Origin: Brevibacillus brevis NBRC 100599
GTDB taxonomy: Bacteria; Bacillota; Bacilli; Brevibacillales; Brevibacillaceae
Direction of reading: 5' to 3'
NCBI RefSeq assembly: GCF_000010165.1
Contig: NC_012491.1
Location: 793,001 to 857,000, forward strand
DNA length: 64,000 nucleotides
Under the pieces are notes generated by a model. It searched no databases. It was given only the letters and a program-made list of their open reading frames with translations, and was not told where the DNA came from. Made by a program: the position numbers and the translations under genes. Shown here piece after piece: positions 41,623 through 50,779 of the stretch. Position 1 is the stretch's first letter; every line of letters starts with the position of its first letter.

Positions 41623-42642
41623 ATGCGTCTTATAAAACTACCAGTGATGCTTGTATTTATGTCTGCGATGCTGTTACTCGCTGCTTGCGGCAATGCGGGG
41701 TCAACTGCACAATCTGGTTCCAACCAAGCTGCTACAGCTCAGCCTGACGCAGCGAAACCGGCAGAAGAGCAAGTGCGCACAGTGAAGCACATGATGGGAG
41801 AGTCGACTATCAAAGGTACTCCTAAGCGTATCGTTGCATTGGAATGGAGCTCAGCAGAGCATTTGTTGGCTCTTGGTATTCAGCCTTTAGGGATTGCAGA
41901 TATTCCAAATATGAAAAAATGGGTCAAACTCCCGGTGGAGATTGCCCCGGAAGTAGTGGATGTAGGAAGTCGTACTTCCCCGAACCTGGAATCGATCATG
42001 ATGTTGAAGCCAGATTTGATTATCGGCATTAAACGAAATGTAGAAGCCAATTACGACGAAATGAGCAAAATTGCTCCAACGATTGCTTTTGATACGAATC
42101 CTACTGAAGGTCAAGGATCACAGTATGATCGAATGATCGAGATTTTCAAGCAAATTGCGGATATTACGGGTAAAAATGCAGAAGCCGAAGCTGCTTTGAA
42201 AGACCTCGACAAGACTTATGCGGAAGCAAAAGAAAAGCTAACCAAAGCTGGTGCAGATAAAGTTCCATTTGTCCTCGCGATGGGCTACAGCAGCCAAAAT
42301 GCAGTAGAATTCCGTTTGTCTACGGATAACTCTACAGCAGCAAGCATCTTGATAAATATTGGTCTGACAAATAAGTATAAGCCTAAGAAATTTGAGCAAA
42401 CAGGAATGACACTGGCAGATGTAGAGGCACTTCCAGCGTTGCAGGATGCGAATTTCCTCCATATCATTCAAAATGATGACAACGTGATTGAGAATCAATT
42501 GAAAAACAACCCAGTTTGGAACGGCCTTACTTTTGTGAAAGAAAATCGCGTCTATGCGCTGGGCGGAGATTTGTGGCCGTATGGTGGTACCATGTCTGCA
42601 AAGATTCTTGCGAATAAAGCTGTTGATCTGTTGGCAAAATAA
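41623..42642 (+). CDS. Iron-siderophore ABC transporter substrate-binding lipoprotein
   Basis: A 339-residue surface lipoprotein: signal MRLIKLPVMLVFMSAMLLLA with lipobox AACG, linker, then a PeriBP_2 fold (STIKGTPKRIVALEWSSAEH, LESIMMLKPDLIIGI, EMSKIAPTIAFDTNP). It should bind a ferric siderophore. ATG 41623 follows AAGGGGGAA; the frame is open to 41551, which I reject for lack of a ribosome site. Fur box and promoter directly upstream; the permease gene overlaps its stop (TAATG), so both form one iron-starvation operon. Confidence 0.93.
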   Translation: MRLIKLPVMLVFMSAMLLLAACGNAGSTAQSGSNQAATAQPDAAKPAEEQVRTVKHMMGESTIKGTPKRIVALEWSSAEHLLALGIQPLGIADIPNMKKWVKLPVEIAPEVVDVGSRTSPNLESIMMLKPDLIIGIKRNVEANYDEMSKIAPTIAFDTNPTEGQGSQYDRMIEIFKQIADITGKNAEAEAALKDLDKTYAEAKEKLTKAGADKVPFVLAMGYSSQNAVEFRLSTDNSTAASILINIGLTNKYKPKKFEQTGMTLADVEALPALQDANFLHIIQNDDNVIENQLKNNPVWNGLTFVKENRVYALGGDLWPYGGTMSAKILANKAVDLLAK

Positions 42643-44723
42643 TGAGTTTAGCCCAAAATAAAATGTTCACACGAACTGACATCACTCCAGCCACTTCCTC
42701 ACAAAGAGGGGGCTGGAGATTGTTCTTGATGTTAGGGAGTGGACTTGTCGCTCTGTTAGTGCTTACATTTGTCAGTTTGACACAGGGGATGGCAGACATT
42801 TCTCTGCGTTCTGTTATACAGGCCATTATTGCTCCGCAGGACATTTCCGATCACCATATGATACAAGGTGTCAGGCTTCCGAGAACGGTCATGGGGCTTT
42901 TGTCTGGTGCAGCATTGGCGATTGCCGGAGCTTTGATGCAGACAGTGACACGAAACCCGCTCGCTTCGGAAACGACATTGGGAGTAAATGCGGGTGCCTA
43001 TTTCTTCGTGGTGTTCGGGATGGTTTTTTGGCCATCATTCTTGCATGACCACCCGCTTCCATTTGCGATGGCGGGCGGAATACTCGCAGCCGTTACCGTA
43101 TACTTCATGTCTGGCGGGCGAAAAGGCACGCCTGTGCGTGTGGCATTATCCGGGATGATCGTCACCTTGGTGTACTCCTCCTTGACGAGTGCCATCATCT
43201 TGTTTAACGAAGAAACGACAAATGGCATTTTCCTCTGGGGCTCGGGCTCCCTGAAGCAAAATGACTGGTCGGGTGTAGAATTCAGTTGGCCTTGGATTGT
43301 AGCTGGGATTTTAATCAGCTTTTTTATGGCCAGGCAGCTTGATGTACTTAGCCTTAATGAAGAAACGGCGAAGTCATTGGGGCAAAAGGTGGCAAAAACA
43401 CGGCTTTTCACCATGTTTATTGCGATTTTGGTTACGTGCGTTAGTGTCAGTGTGGTAGGTCCAATCGGTTTCATCGGACTCGTGGCTCCGCATCTGGTGC
43501 GATTGTCAGGCATCACCCAGCATAGATGGCTGCTGCCGTTATGTGCCATCTGGGGGGCAGCGCTGCTTGTGGCTTCTGATACGATTGCACGTATGTTCAT
43601 CAATCATTATGGTGAACTTCCGGCAGGAGCCATCACGGCTGCTATTGGTGGCCCATGGTTGATTTGGCTGGCTTTGCGTGTCTCGCGCAGTATGACTGCT
43701 GGGACTGGAGGCTCGATGAGTGTCGGTGGAGCACAACGCAAAGTTTCGTATCCATTGATTGTGTCTATGCTTACGGTGCTGCTCGTGGTTGTTTGGATGC
43801 TCAGCTTGTCTAGCGGAAACTTGTACCTGCCCTGGACGGAGATCATCGCCATTTTCATGGGACAAGGAAACGAGATGTACAGTCAATTGGTGTTGGAGCT
43901 TCGGATGCCGCGACTGTTGACAGCGATGTTGGCAGGTGTAGCACTCGCGATCAGCGGAAGTCTCATGCAGAGTGCAGTACGTAATCCACTGGCTGATCCG
44001 CAGATTGTCGGTGTCACGAGTGGTGCGGGTGTAGGGGCGATTATCGTGCTCCTCGTGCTTCCTCAATTCTCGGCTTGGATGCCCCTTGGGGCTGTTGCAG
44101 GGGGAATCATCTCTGCTGCGATTGTGTATGCAGTCTCTTGGAGAAGGGGACTCAATCCAATCATCTTGACGCTAGTAGGAATTGCGGTTTCTGCCGCAGG
44201 TGCCGCTCTTATTAATATTTTAATCGTACATTCGATGATCTTGGCAGCGCCTGCACTCACTTGGCTGGCAGGAAGTACATACGGGCGGGGATGGATGGAA
44301 GTAGGCCGCCTGTTGCCAACGATCCTCGTTTTAGCACCGATCGCGTGGTGGTTAGGACGTCGGGTGGACCTCTTGTCATTTAACGACGAGAGCTCGACTG
44401 GATTAGGGTTAAAGGTGCGGGTGACGAGGTTGTCTGTGGCAGTCATTGCCGTGCTGCTCGCTTCAGCGGCAGTTGCCAGTGTCGGAGCCGTAGGATTTAT
44501 CGGTCTTCTCGCTCCACATGCAGCACGTATGCTGGTTGGCCCCCATCATCGCCGTGCAGTTGTCGTCTCAGCCATGTTTGGAGCTGTATTGTTGGCTGCT
44601 TCTGATTTGCTAGGAAGGATCGTCATGATTCCGAAAGATATTCCGGCGGGGGTCGTGGTGGCATTGCTAGGCGCGCCCTATCTGTTTTTGCTGATGTTCC
44701 GTTCGAATCGTCCCTCACAATAG
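42642..44723 (+). CDS. Fused double FecCD-type iron-siderophore permease (FhuB-like)
   Basis: A 693-residue membrane protein made of two homologous FecCD permease units in one chain, as in FhuB of E. coli. The first repeat shows GVRLPRTVMGLLSGAALAIA and NPLASETTLGVNAGA; the second, starting near residue 360, shows LRMPRLLTAMLAGVALAISG and NPLADPQIVGVTSGAG. Each half has the ATPase-contact region (GFIGLVAPHLVRL and GFIGLLAPHAARM). Most Firmicutes use two separate permease genes, so the fusion is of note. No ATPase gene follows; an ATPase encoded elsewhere must serve it. Start overlaps the binding-protein stop. Confidence 0.94.
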   Translation: MSLAQNKMFTRTDITPATSSQRGGWRLFLMLGSGLVALLVLTFVSLTQGMADISLRSVIQAIIAPQDISDHHMIQGVRLPRTVMGLLSGAALAIAGALMQTVTRNPLASETTLGVNAGAYFFVVFGMVFWPSFLHDHPLPFAMAGGILAAVTVYFMSGGRKGTPVRVALSGMIVTLVYSSLTSAIILFNEETTNGIFLWGSGSLKQNDWSGVEFSWPWIVAGILISFFMARQLDVLSLNEETAKSLGQKVAKTRLFTMFIAILVTCVSVSVVGPIGFIGLVAPHLVRLSGITQHRWLLPLCAIWGAALLVASDTIARMFINHYGELPAGAITAAIGGPWLIWLALRVSRSMTAGTGGSMSVGGAQRKVSYPLIVSMLTVLLVVVWMLSLSSGNLYLPWTEIIAIFMGQGNEMYSQLVLELRMPRLLTAMLAGVALAISGSLMQSAVRNPLADPQIVGVTSGAGVGAIIVLLVLPQFSAWMPLGAVAGGIISAAIVYAVSWRRGLNPIILTLVGIAVSAAGAALINILIVHSMILAAPALTWLAGSTYGRGWMEVGRLLPTILVLAPIAWWLGRRVDLLSFNDESSTGLGLKVRVTRLSVAVIAVLLASAAVASVGAVGFIGLLAPHAARMLVGPHHRRAVVVSAMFGAVLLAASDLLGRIVMIPKDIPAGVVVALLGAPYLFLLMFRSNRPSQ

Positions 44724-44773
44724 ACGTAGGCAAGCACAAGCACTTGCCAAATACAAAGATCTCCAACATGATG

Positions 44774-44819
44774 AAAGTAGAACAGGCTGATTCCGGCAAT
44801 CAGCTTGTCTACTTTTTCT
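44774..44819 (+). terminator. Rho-independent terminator
   Basis: AAAGTAG (44774-44780) with CTACTTT, plus inner GCTGATT/AATCAGC around loop CCGGC, followed by TTTTTC. Confidence 0.85.
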
Positions 44820-44852
44820 TGCTATTTCCGGTGATAGAAGGATGTGAATCCG

Positions 44853-46433
44853 TTGACGATTAATCAAGATTATCCTGGCTTTTTGATGACCGCCTTTCGC
44901 AAACAGCGATTGAAAAATTTTCACCTGCGTCAGGTGGAGATAAACACCCATGTCCTTTGCTATGTGGCAGAAGGAAGAGCAGAGATGACGGTTGATGGTC
45001 AAAAGCAGGTGCTCGACGCCGGAAAGCTCTTGTTGTTGCACCCGACGACGAAGATAGAAGAATTGCGGTGCCAATCAGGACCGTTGCACATATACAGACT
45101 GCATTACGCAGAAGCGAGACGCGATCAGCACGAGAGCGCTCCCGAGAGGAAAGAAGTCGAGGCTTTGGCTGTCTCTACACCCGCCTCATTTCTGACGGTA
45201 TTGGAAGAGCTCTCGCAATTAACACGAAAACGGGATTACTCTTCTTTTTTGCGGAGCCAAGCGTTGCTCTACGAGCTGCTTGGTGTTGTTTATGATGAAC
45301 AGAAAAAGAAAGAGGAAAAGGGCATTGGAACGATTGAGGAGACCATTGCCTACATGCAAAAACACTACCGAGAGTCACTGGAATTGGGAAGCTTGCCGAG
45401 TCTGGCGGGGTTGACCCCCAGCTCTTATTGCCGTGCTTTCAAACGTGTGACGGGAATGACACCCGGGGAGTATTTGACTGGGCTGCGGATGGAGCATGCC
45501 AAGGAGCTGCTTGCCCATTCTGGAGGAAGCGTGAAGGATGTAGCTCGTAACGTAGGTTATACCGATGAGCTGTATTTTAGTAGACTCTTCAAAAAACGCG
45601 AAGGATTGTCGCCGCAAATTTATATGAAGCAAAGTGACCAGCGGGTAGTCGTGGTCAGCAAGCTGTTTTTGCAGGATCATTTTCTTGCGATGGGAATTCA
45701 GCCGATTGCTGCCCCCTCCTTCCCGAGCTACTTTGAAACGAGGACGGGCTTTCCTTCTTATTTACAGCAAAAGCTGCGCGGGACAAAAGCATTGAATGCA
45801 GAGCAGCTGATCGATCCGAAAGAAATTTTAACGTTATCGCCTGATGTGATTGTCAGGATGAACTTTTTCCACAATCGGGAGGCAGGAGACTGGGAGAAAA
45901 TAAGAGGAACGGTCTTTTTTGACGGTTATCCGAATTGGATTGACTACCAGACCAGATTGGCGACGCTCTTCAAGAAAGAGAGTCAGGCAGAGAAAATCAT
46001 CAAGCACATCGATAACGTGGAAAAACAAGCAAGAGATGCACTGTTGCCGGTTACACGCACGGGTGAATGGACGATGATTCGCGTCCTTGCGGATGAGGTG
46101 CGCCTATATGGTGTAGAGGGGCACGCCCTCGCTGATTTGTTTTATCACAAGCTTGGATTTGCGCCTGATCCGAATGTGACCCACGCGGCCTATATACCAA
46201 ATGCGCTCAACGATCTGATCGAATTAAACCCGGAGCGAATCATCGTGTTCTGGAGTGAACGGGAGCATGTGGCAGCACTGTGGAACAACCCGTTGTGGAG
46301 AGACATGCGTGCGGTGAGGGAAAACAAAGTGTACCATCCCGCCAATCACGAATGGGACCCATGGGGACCGTTTGGCAGAGAGCATACGATTCAAAGGAGC
46401 AAAGCGTATTTTCTCCAGGTTGCACAGGGGTAA
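44853..46433 (+). CDS. AraC-type regulator fused to a siderophore-binding domain (Btr/YbbB-like)
   Basis: A 526-residue cytoplasmic activator. Residues 1-140 form an AraC-type N-terminal domain. The double HTH lies near 150-260 (LELGSLPSLAGLTPSSYCRA, FKRVTGMTPGEYLTGLRMEH, GSVKDVARNVGYTDELYFSRL). The last 260 residues are a PeriBP_2 domain like iron-siderophore binding proteins (QLIDPKEILTLSPDVIVRMN), without a signal peptide. In B. subtilis the related Btr uses this domain to sense the siderophore and activate uptake genes. TTG 44853 is placed 10 bases after AAGGA; GTG 44844 is too close. It lies between two Fur-controlled uptake genes, its likely targets. Confidence 0.9.
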   Translation: MTINQDYPGFLMTAFRKQRLKNFHLRQVEINTHVLCYVAEGRAEMTVDGQKQVLDAGKLLLLHPTTKIEELRCQSGPLHIYRLHYAEARRDQHESAPERKEVEALAVSTPASFLTVLEELSQLTRKRDYSSFLRSQALLYELLGVVYDEQKKKEEKGIGTIEETIAYMQKHYRESLELGSLPSLAGLTPSSYCRAFKRVTGMTPGEYLTGLRMEHAKELLAHSGGSVKDVARNVGYTDELYFSRLFKKREGLSPQIYMKQSDQRVVVVSKLFLQDHFLAMGIQPIAAPSFPSYFETRTGFPSYLQQKLRGTKALNAEQLIDPKEILTLSPDVIVRMNFFHNREAGDWEKIRGTVFFDGYPNWIDYQTRLATLFKKESQAEKIIKHIDNVEKQARDALLPVTRTGEWTMIRVLADEVRLYGVEGHALADLFYHKLGFAPDPNVTHAAYIPNALNDLIELNPERIIVFWSEREHVAALWNNPLWRDMRAVRENKVYHPANHEWDPWGPFGREHTIQRSKAYFLQVAQG

Positions 46434-46500
46434 TCTGGTCCATGGGAATTAGACAATCACGTCCATAGAAAAGTAAGAGGAGTCTCTATATACTATCAAT

Positions 46501-46515
46501 TGATAATTATTATCA
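46501..46515 (+). promoter_or_regulatory. Fur box (7-1-7)
   Basis: TGATAATTATTATCA is an exact match to the 7-1-7 Fur motif, 35 bases before the ribosome site of the binding protein at 46551. The core promoter could not be resolved. Confidence 0.85.
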
Positions 46516-46550
46516 CTAAGTTGATAAGTAGAAGTGGGGGCTCTCTCGAT

Positions 46551-47576
46551 ATGAAAAGTAAGACCAGTTTACGTACCATGCGCCACATCATGACCAGCTT
46601 CTTCGCGCTGTGCTTGCTGGTTGTCCTTGCCGGTTGTGGAGGCAATGCCAATCAAGCTCAACAAGCGCCAGCTGCATCAGGAACGACGACTGAGGCTACT
46701 CCAACATCAGCACCAGCCGATTCCAATGAAGTACGTGAAGTGAAACACGCAATGGGTACCACTCCGATCAAGGGAACACCAGAACGCGTGGTAATTTTAA
46801 CAAATGAAGGTACCGAAGCCTTGCTTGCACTTGGCGTTAAGCCAATCGCTGCTGTACAGTCATGGGATGAAGATCCTTGGTATCCTCACATCAAGGATGA
46901 GATGACAGGTGTAGAAGTGTTGGGCTTCGAAGACCAGCCGAATCTCGAAGCGATTGTAAGCCTGAGCCCTGATTTGATCATCGGGAACAAAGTACGTCAT
47001 GAAAAGATTTACGATCAACTGTCCAAAATCGCTCCAACCGTATTCTCAGAAGAGCTGTCCGGCAGATGGAAAAGCAACTTCATGCTTTATGCAGAAGCAC
47101 TAAACAAGAAGTCGGAAGGCGAACAAGTCCTGAAAGAATTCGATGATCGTGTAGCTGCTGCGAAAGCAAAGCTGGGTCCGAAAGCTTCTACCAAAGTATC
47201 CGTAGCAAAATTCTCCAAAAAAGGTGTACAAATCTATCAAAAAGATACCTTTAGCGGTGTGTTGCTCGATCAACTGGGACTCGCACGTCCAGCTTCCCAG
47301 GACGTAAACAACTTTGCAGAAATGATTAGTGAAGAAGGTATGTCCGCTATGGATGGGGACATCCTGTTCTACTGGGTAACGGAGCCAACGAAAGAATCTA
47401 AAGATGTTTCGAACAACGCGAAAAAATGGATGGAAAGCCCGGTTTTCAAATCTCTGAATGTGGCGAAGACCAATCAAGTTTACCAAGTAGACGAAACGGT
47501 TTGGAACAAAGCAGGCGGCATCAAGGCAGCGAATTTGCTGCTCGAAGATATCGTGAAGCGCCTCGATGTGAAGTAA
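46551..47576 (+). CDS. Iron-siderophore ABC transporter substrate-binding lipoprotein
   Basis: A 341-residue lipoprotein: N-terminal signal with the lipobox LAGC (VVLAGCGG), a Gln/Ala/Thr-rich linker, then the PeriBP_2 fold with TTPIKGTPERVVILTNEGTE, LEAIVSLSPDLIIGN and QLSKIAPTVFSEEL. It is the third iron-type binding protein in 12 kb and probably brings a different siderophore to the shared permease at 42642. ATG 46551 follows GTGGGGG; the frame is open to 46500 across the Fur box, which I reject. Iron control by Fur is expected, and the AraC-type gene before it may add siderophore-specific activation. Confidence 0.92.
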   Translation: MKSKTSLRTMRHIMTSFFALCLLVVLAGCGGNANQAQQAPAASGTTTEATPTSAPADSNEVREVKHAMGTTPIKGTPERVVILTNEGTEALLALGVKPIAAVQSWDEDPWYPHIKDEMTGVEVLGFEDQPNLEAIVSLSPDLIIGNKVRHEKIYDQLSKIAPTVFSEELSGRWKSNFMLYAEALNKKSEGEQVLKEFDDRVAAAKAKLGPKASTKVSVAKFSKKGVQIYQKDTFSGVLLDQLGLARPASQDVNNFAEMISEEGMSAMDGDILFYWVTEPTKESKDVSNNAKKWMESPVFKSLNVAKTNQVYQVDETVWNKAGGIKAANLLLEDIVKRLDVK

Positions 47577-47599
47577 GAACAATACGGCGTCAAAGCGAG

Positions 47600-47632
47600 A
47601 GACCTCATCCGAAGTATGGATGGGGTCTTTTC
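47600..47632 (+). terminator. Rho-independent terminator
   Basis: AGACCTCATCC (47600-47610) pairs with GGATGGGGTCT (47618-47628), followed by TTTTC. Confidence 0.88.
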
Positions 47633-47700
47633 TTGGCATAATATGGTATGGGATGGTTGCTTAGTTTATGTACCTTAAATTTTCAAGTCGCTTGTTCAAC

Positions 47701-47716
47701 CATGACATTTGTCATG
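47701..47716 (+). promoter_or_regulatory. Perfect palindrome before des, probable DesR operator
   Basis: CATGACATTTGTCATG (7-2-7) is a perfect inverted repeat 118 bases before the ribosome site of des, followed by looser half-sites (CTTGACGTTTATGACT). DesR binds palindromic sites upstream of des in B. subtilis; assignment here rests on position and symmetry. A TACAAT at 47762-47767 could be the -10 box. Confidence 0.72.
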
Positions 47717-47833
47717 TCTCCGACTTGACGTTTATGACTACAGCGGCCAGACGCTATTTTCTACAATATAGATAGAATATAGTGTCCGGCGCACTCCACG
47801 TCTCATGCGCTTCGGTCGAGGAGGAAACGATTG

Positions 47834-48892
47834 ATGCATCAAGCCAACATTGCCGAGTTGAAAAAGAATGTTGCCCCCTTTGAAAAATCAGACATGAAAA
47901 AGAGTATCCGACAGCTAATCAATACGTTAGTTCCGCTGATTCTGCTTTGGTACGGAGCTTATCTCAGTCTATCTGTGTCCTATTGGCTGACGCTGCCTAT
48001 CGTCATTGTTGCAGCTGGCTTCGTCATCCGTACCTTCATCATTTGCCACGATTGCTGCCACCAATCCTTTTTCAAAAATCGTCGGGCGAATGACATTGTG
48101 GGGACGATTACTGGTGTGATTACCCTCGTTCCGTATGAACAGTGGAAAAATAGTCACAATATTCACCATGCAACGAGCAGCAACCTCGACAAACGAGGCG
48201 TAGGCGATCTGTGGATGTTGACTGTTAATGAATATCTCGAATCTCCTATCTGGCGTAAAATTGCTTATCGGCTGTATCGTAATCCGATTGTTATGTTTGG
48301 CTTGGGACCTATTTTTGTCTTTTTGCTCCAATATCGTTTTAATGTAAAACGTGCTCGCCGCAAAGAGCGGTTGAATACGTATCTGACGAATTTGCTGCTG
48401 GTCGGTCTTTATGCGGTCTTAATCTGGGCGGTTGGCTGGCAAGCATTTCTGTTGATTCAAGGTCCGATCTTTTTTGTCTCAGGATTGTTTGGGATTTGGC
48501 TGTTTTATGTACAGCATACGTATGAGGATTCGTATTTTGAGAACGAAGAAGAGTGGAGCTATGTGAAAGCAGCAGTAGAAGGAAGCTCCTACTACAAGCT
48601 GCCAAAGGTTTTGCAATGGCTCACAGGCAATATTGGCTTTCACCACGTCCATCATTTAAGCCCACGGGTACCGAATTACAACCTGGAAAAAGCACATAAC
48701 GAGACACCACCGCTTCAGAAGGCGACAACGATTACACTGGCGGCCAGCGTGCAGTGCCTGCGTTTTCATTTATGGGATGAGAGCAACAAGCGCTTTGTGA
48801 GCTTTAAAGGCATCAAGCGATTGACTGCTGCTCGATCAGAAGCGATCATGGATGCACTTCAAGGCTCCAAACCGAGTTTGGAAGGAAAATAA
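47834..48892 (+). CDS. des: Acyl-lipid fatty acid desaturase
   Basis: A 352-residue membrane di-iron enzyme that introduces a double bond into membrane phospholipid acyl chains to keep the membrane fluid in the cold. The three histidine boxes are present: HDCCH, HNIHH and HHVHH (in IGFHHVHHLSPRVPNYNLEKAH), with four hydrophobic membrane segments. Length and the last motif agree with delta-5 desaturase Des of B. subtilis. ATG 47834 lies 8 bases after GAGGAGG. It is followed by desK and desR on the same strand, and a DesR-like palindrome lies upstream, so cold-induced control is expected. Confidence 0.93.
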   Translation: MHQANIAELKKNVAPFEKSDMKKSIRQLINTLVPLILLWYGAYLSLSVSYWLTLPIVIVAAGFVIRTFIICHDCCHQSFFKNRRANDIVGTITGVITLVPYEQWKNSHNIHHATSSNLDKRGVGDLWMLTVNEYLESPIWRKIAYRLYRNPIVMFGLGPIFVFLLQYRFNVKRARRKERLNTYLTNLLLVGLYAVLIWAVGWQAFLLIQGPIFFVSGLFGIWLFYVQHTYEDSYFENEEEWSYVKAAVEGSSYYKLPKVLQWLTGNIGFHHVHHLSPRVPNYNLEKAHNETPPLQKATTITLAASVQCLRFHLWDESNKRFVSFKGIKRLTAARSEAIMDALQGSKPSLEGK

Positions 48893-48955
48893 GCCTGCCA
48901 TAAACCTTTGAATTCCGATACACTTGAGAGAGTGGCGAAGAAAAGGTGGGCAATC

Positions 48956-50098
48956 ATGCAGAAGCAGAAGTGGTATCACATTCTTCAAAAAAATACGGGC
49001 TTGAGCCCTTATGTGTGGGTTGTTTTCTACATCCTGCCATTCTATTTCATCTTCCGATCATCCTCGACGTACGAAGCGGTGATCGGAATCATCATGATCA
49101 TTCTGTTTTTCATTTGCTATGTTTTCTCCTTTCTGTCAAAGGGCTGGCTGATTTACTTTTGGACGGGTGTGCAGATCATCATATCCATCGCCATGACCTT
49201 GATGTTCGGCTATGTGTATTTCTCGCTCTTCTTGGCGTTTTTTATCGGGAATATCGAGAACAAGATCGGCTTTGTTACGCTGTACACGGTTCATTTGATT
49301 AGTACCGCCATATCGGTCAACATCGGTTTTTTCACCAAAAACGCGCAATTGATTGGCCAGCTTCCGTTTGTTTTGGTTAGCATGGTTGCTGTCATTCTCT
49401 TGCCCGTGACCACGTACAACTGGAATAAGCGCGAGAAGCTCCAGGGAGAGCTGGAGCATGCGAACAAGCGGATTTCAGAGCTGGTCAAGCTAGAGGAACG
49501 CCAACGCATTGCCCGTGACTTGCACGATACGTTGGGGCAGAAGCTCTCCCTGATTGGGTTGAAAAGTGATTTGGCGAACAAGCTGATCAACAAAAATCCT
49601 GCTCTTGCGAGAACGGAGCTGGAGGAAATCAGGCAAACGGCGCGAATCGCTTTGAAAGAAGTACGGGAAATGGTCACACAAATGCGTGGGACGCGGCTTG
49701 AGGATGAGATGTTTCGGATCAAACAAATTTTCAAGGCAGCGGATATTGAGTTCGTGCTGGAAGGCGACACGAATCTGACCAATACTTCGCTGATGACAGA
49801 AAACGTGCTTTGCATGTGCCTGAAAGAAGCGGTCAACAATATTGTGAAGCATAGCAATGCCACTGCCTCCTCCATTGTCATCGAACCCACTCGTACCGAT
49901 CTCGTTGTAAGCGTAACGGATAATGGCATTGGAATGGCGGAGGAATTGGTTTACCGGGGCAACGGTTTGCGTGGGATGAAGGAACGGCTGGAATTTGTCA
50001 ACGGAAGCATGGAAATCCAGTCCTCAGTCTCTGGAACACAGCTAGTGATCCGGGTACCCAACATCTTCAAACAACCGGAACAGGAGGCGGGAAGATGA
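48956..50098 (+). CDS. desK: Thermosensor histidine kinase DesK
   Basis: A 380-residue membrane kinase. The first 155 residues are four to five short helices starting after QKNTGLSPYVWVVFYILPFY, as in DesK, which senses bilayer thickness and fluidity. HisKA_3 motif EERQRIARDLHDTLGQKLSL carries the phospho-accepting His, followed by HATPase_c (LKEAVNNIVKHSNATA, VTDNGIGMA, GNGLRGMKERLE). ATG 48956 follows AAAAGGTGGG; an open frame reaches back to 48908 but lacks a ribosome site. It lies between des and desR and overlaps desR by 4 bases. Confidence 0.92.
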   Translation: MQKQKWYHILQKNTGLSPYVWVVFYILPFYFIFRSSSTYEAVIGIIMIILFFICYVFSFLSKGWLIYFWTGVQIIISIAMTLMFGYVYFSLFLAFFIGNIENKIGFVTLYTVHLISTAISVNIGFFTKNAQLIGQLPFVLVSMVAVILLPVTTYNWNKREKLQGELEHANKRISELVKLEERQRIARDLHDTLGQKLSLIGLKSDLANKLINKNPALARTELEEIRQTARIALKEVREMVTQMRGTRLEDEMFRIKQIFKAADIEFVLEGDTNLTNTSLMTENVLCMCLKEAVNNIVKHSNATASSIVIEPTRTDLVVSVTDNGIGMAEELVYRGNGLRGMKERLEFVNGSMEIQSSVSGTQLVIRVPNIFKQPEQEAGR

Positions 50099-50694
50099 TT
50101 CGCATTGTCATTGCAGAGGATCAGAGAATGCTCTTGGGAGCCCTTGCTTCCCTGCTCGATTTGGAAGAGGATATGAAGGTCGTCGGAAAAGCAAGTAATG
50201 GTGAGGATGCGGTCAAGCTCGTGCATCAGCATCAGCCCGACATTTGCATTATGGATATCGAAATGCCAGTCAAAAGTGGATTAGACGCTGCCGAGGAATT
50301 GAAAGGCAGCGGGTGCAAGGTGATGATTCTTACAACCTTTGCTCGCCCCGGTTACTTCGAACGAGCTCTGAAGGCAGGAGCAAACGGCTACTTGCTCAAG
50401 GACAGCCCGAGCGAAGAGCTGGCTAGCTCGATTCGCAGCATTATGGCTGGGCGGCGGATCTATGCGCCTGAGCTGGTCGATGAGGCATACGGGCAGGAGA
50501 ATCCGCTGACGGAGCGGGAAAAGGAAGTCCTGCTTTTGGTCGCTGACGGGAAGAACACCAAGGAGATTGCCAGTCAGCTGTACATTACGACAGGGACTGT
50601 GCGGAATTACATCTCCGTCATTCTCGACAAGCTCGGTGTGAGCAATCGGATCGAGGCGATTATGCATTCAAAGGAAAAAGGCTGGTTTAAGTAG
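50095..50694 (+). CDS. desR: Response regulator DesR
   Basis: A 199-residue regulator. The receiver domain has AEDQRMLLGALASLLDLEED, the phospho-acceptor in ICIMDIEMPVKSG and the conserved TTF/LKD residues. The LuxR-type HTH is LTEREKEVLLLVADGKNTKE followed by IASQLYITTGTVRNYISVIL. Phosphorylated DesR activates des when the membrane stiffens. Its ATG overlaps the desK stop (ATGA). Operon order des-desK-desR matches B. subtilis. Confidence 0.93.
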   Translation: MIRIVIAEDQRMLLGALASLLDLEEDMKVVGKASNGEDAVKLVHQHQPDICIMDIEMPVKSGLDAAEELKGSGCKVMILTTFARPGYFERALKAGANGYLLKDSPSEELASSIRSIMAGRRIYAPELVDEAYGQENPLTEREKEVLLLVADGKNTKEIASQLYITTGTVRNYISVILDKLGVSNRIEAIMHSKEKGWFK

Positions 50695-50710
50695 CAGACC
50701 AACTGGAGAA

Positions 50711-50742
50711 GGCCCTTTCTGTTTTGACAGGAAGGGTTTTAT
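50711..50742 (+). terminator. Rho-independent terminator of the des operon
   Basis: CCCTTTCTGT (50713-50722), loop TTTG, ACAGGAAGGG (50727-50736, one mismatch), then TTTTATT. Confidence 0.85.
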
Positions 50743-50779
50743 TATATTTCGGCGGAGCCGTGGATGGAGGGTTACTCGG

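Noticed and set aside
43539-44066. A 175-codon open frame on the - strand inside the FecCD fusion gene
   Set aside because: Antisense of an intact, well-conserved permease, with low-complexity His/Arg/Thr composition.
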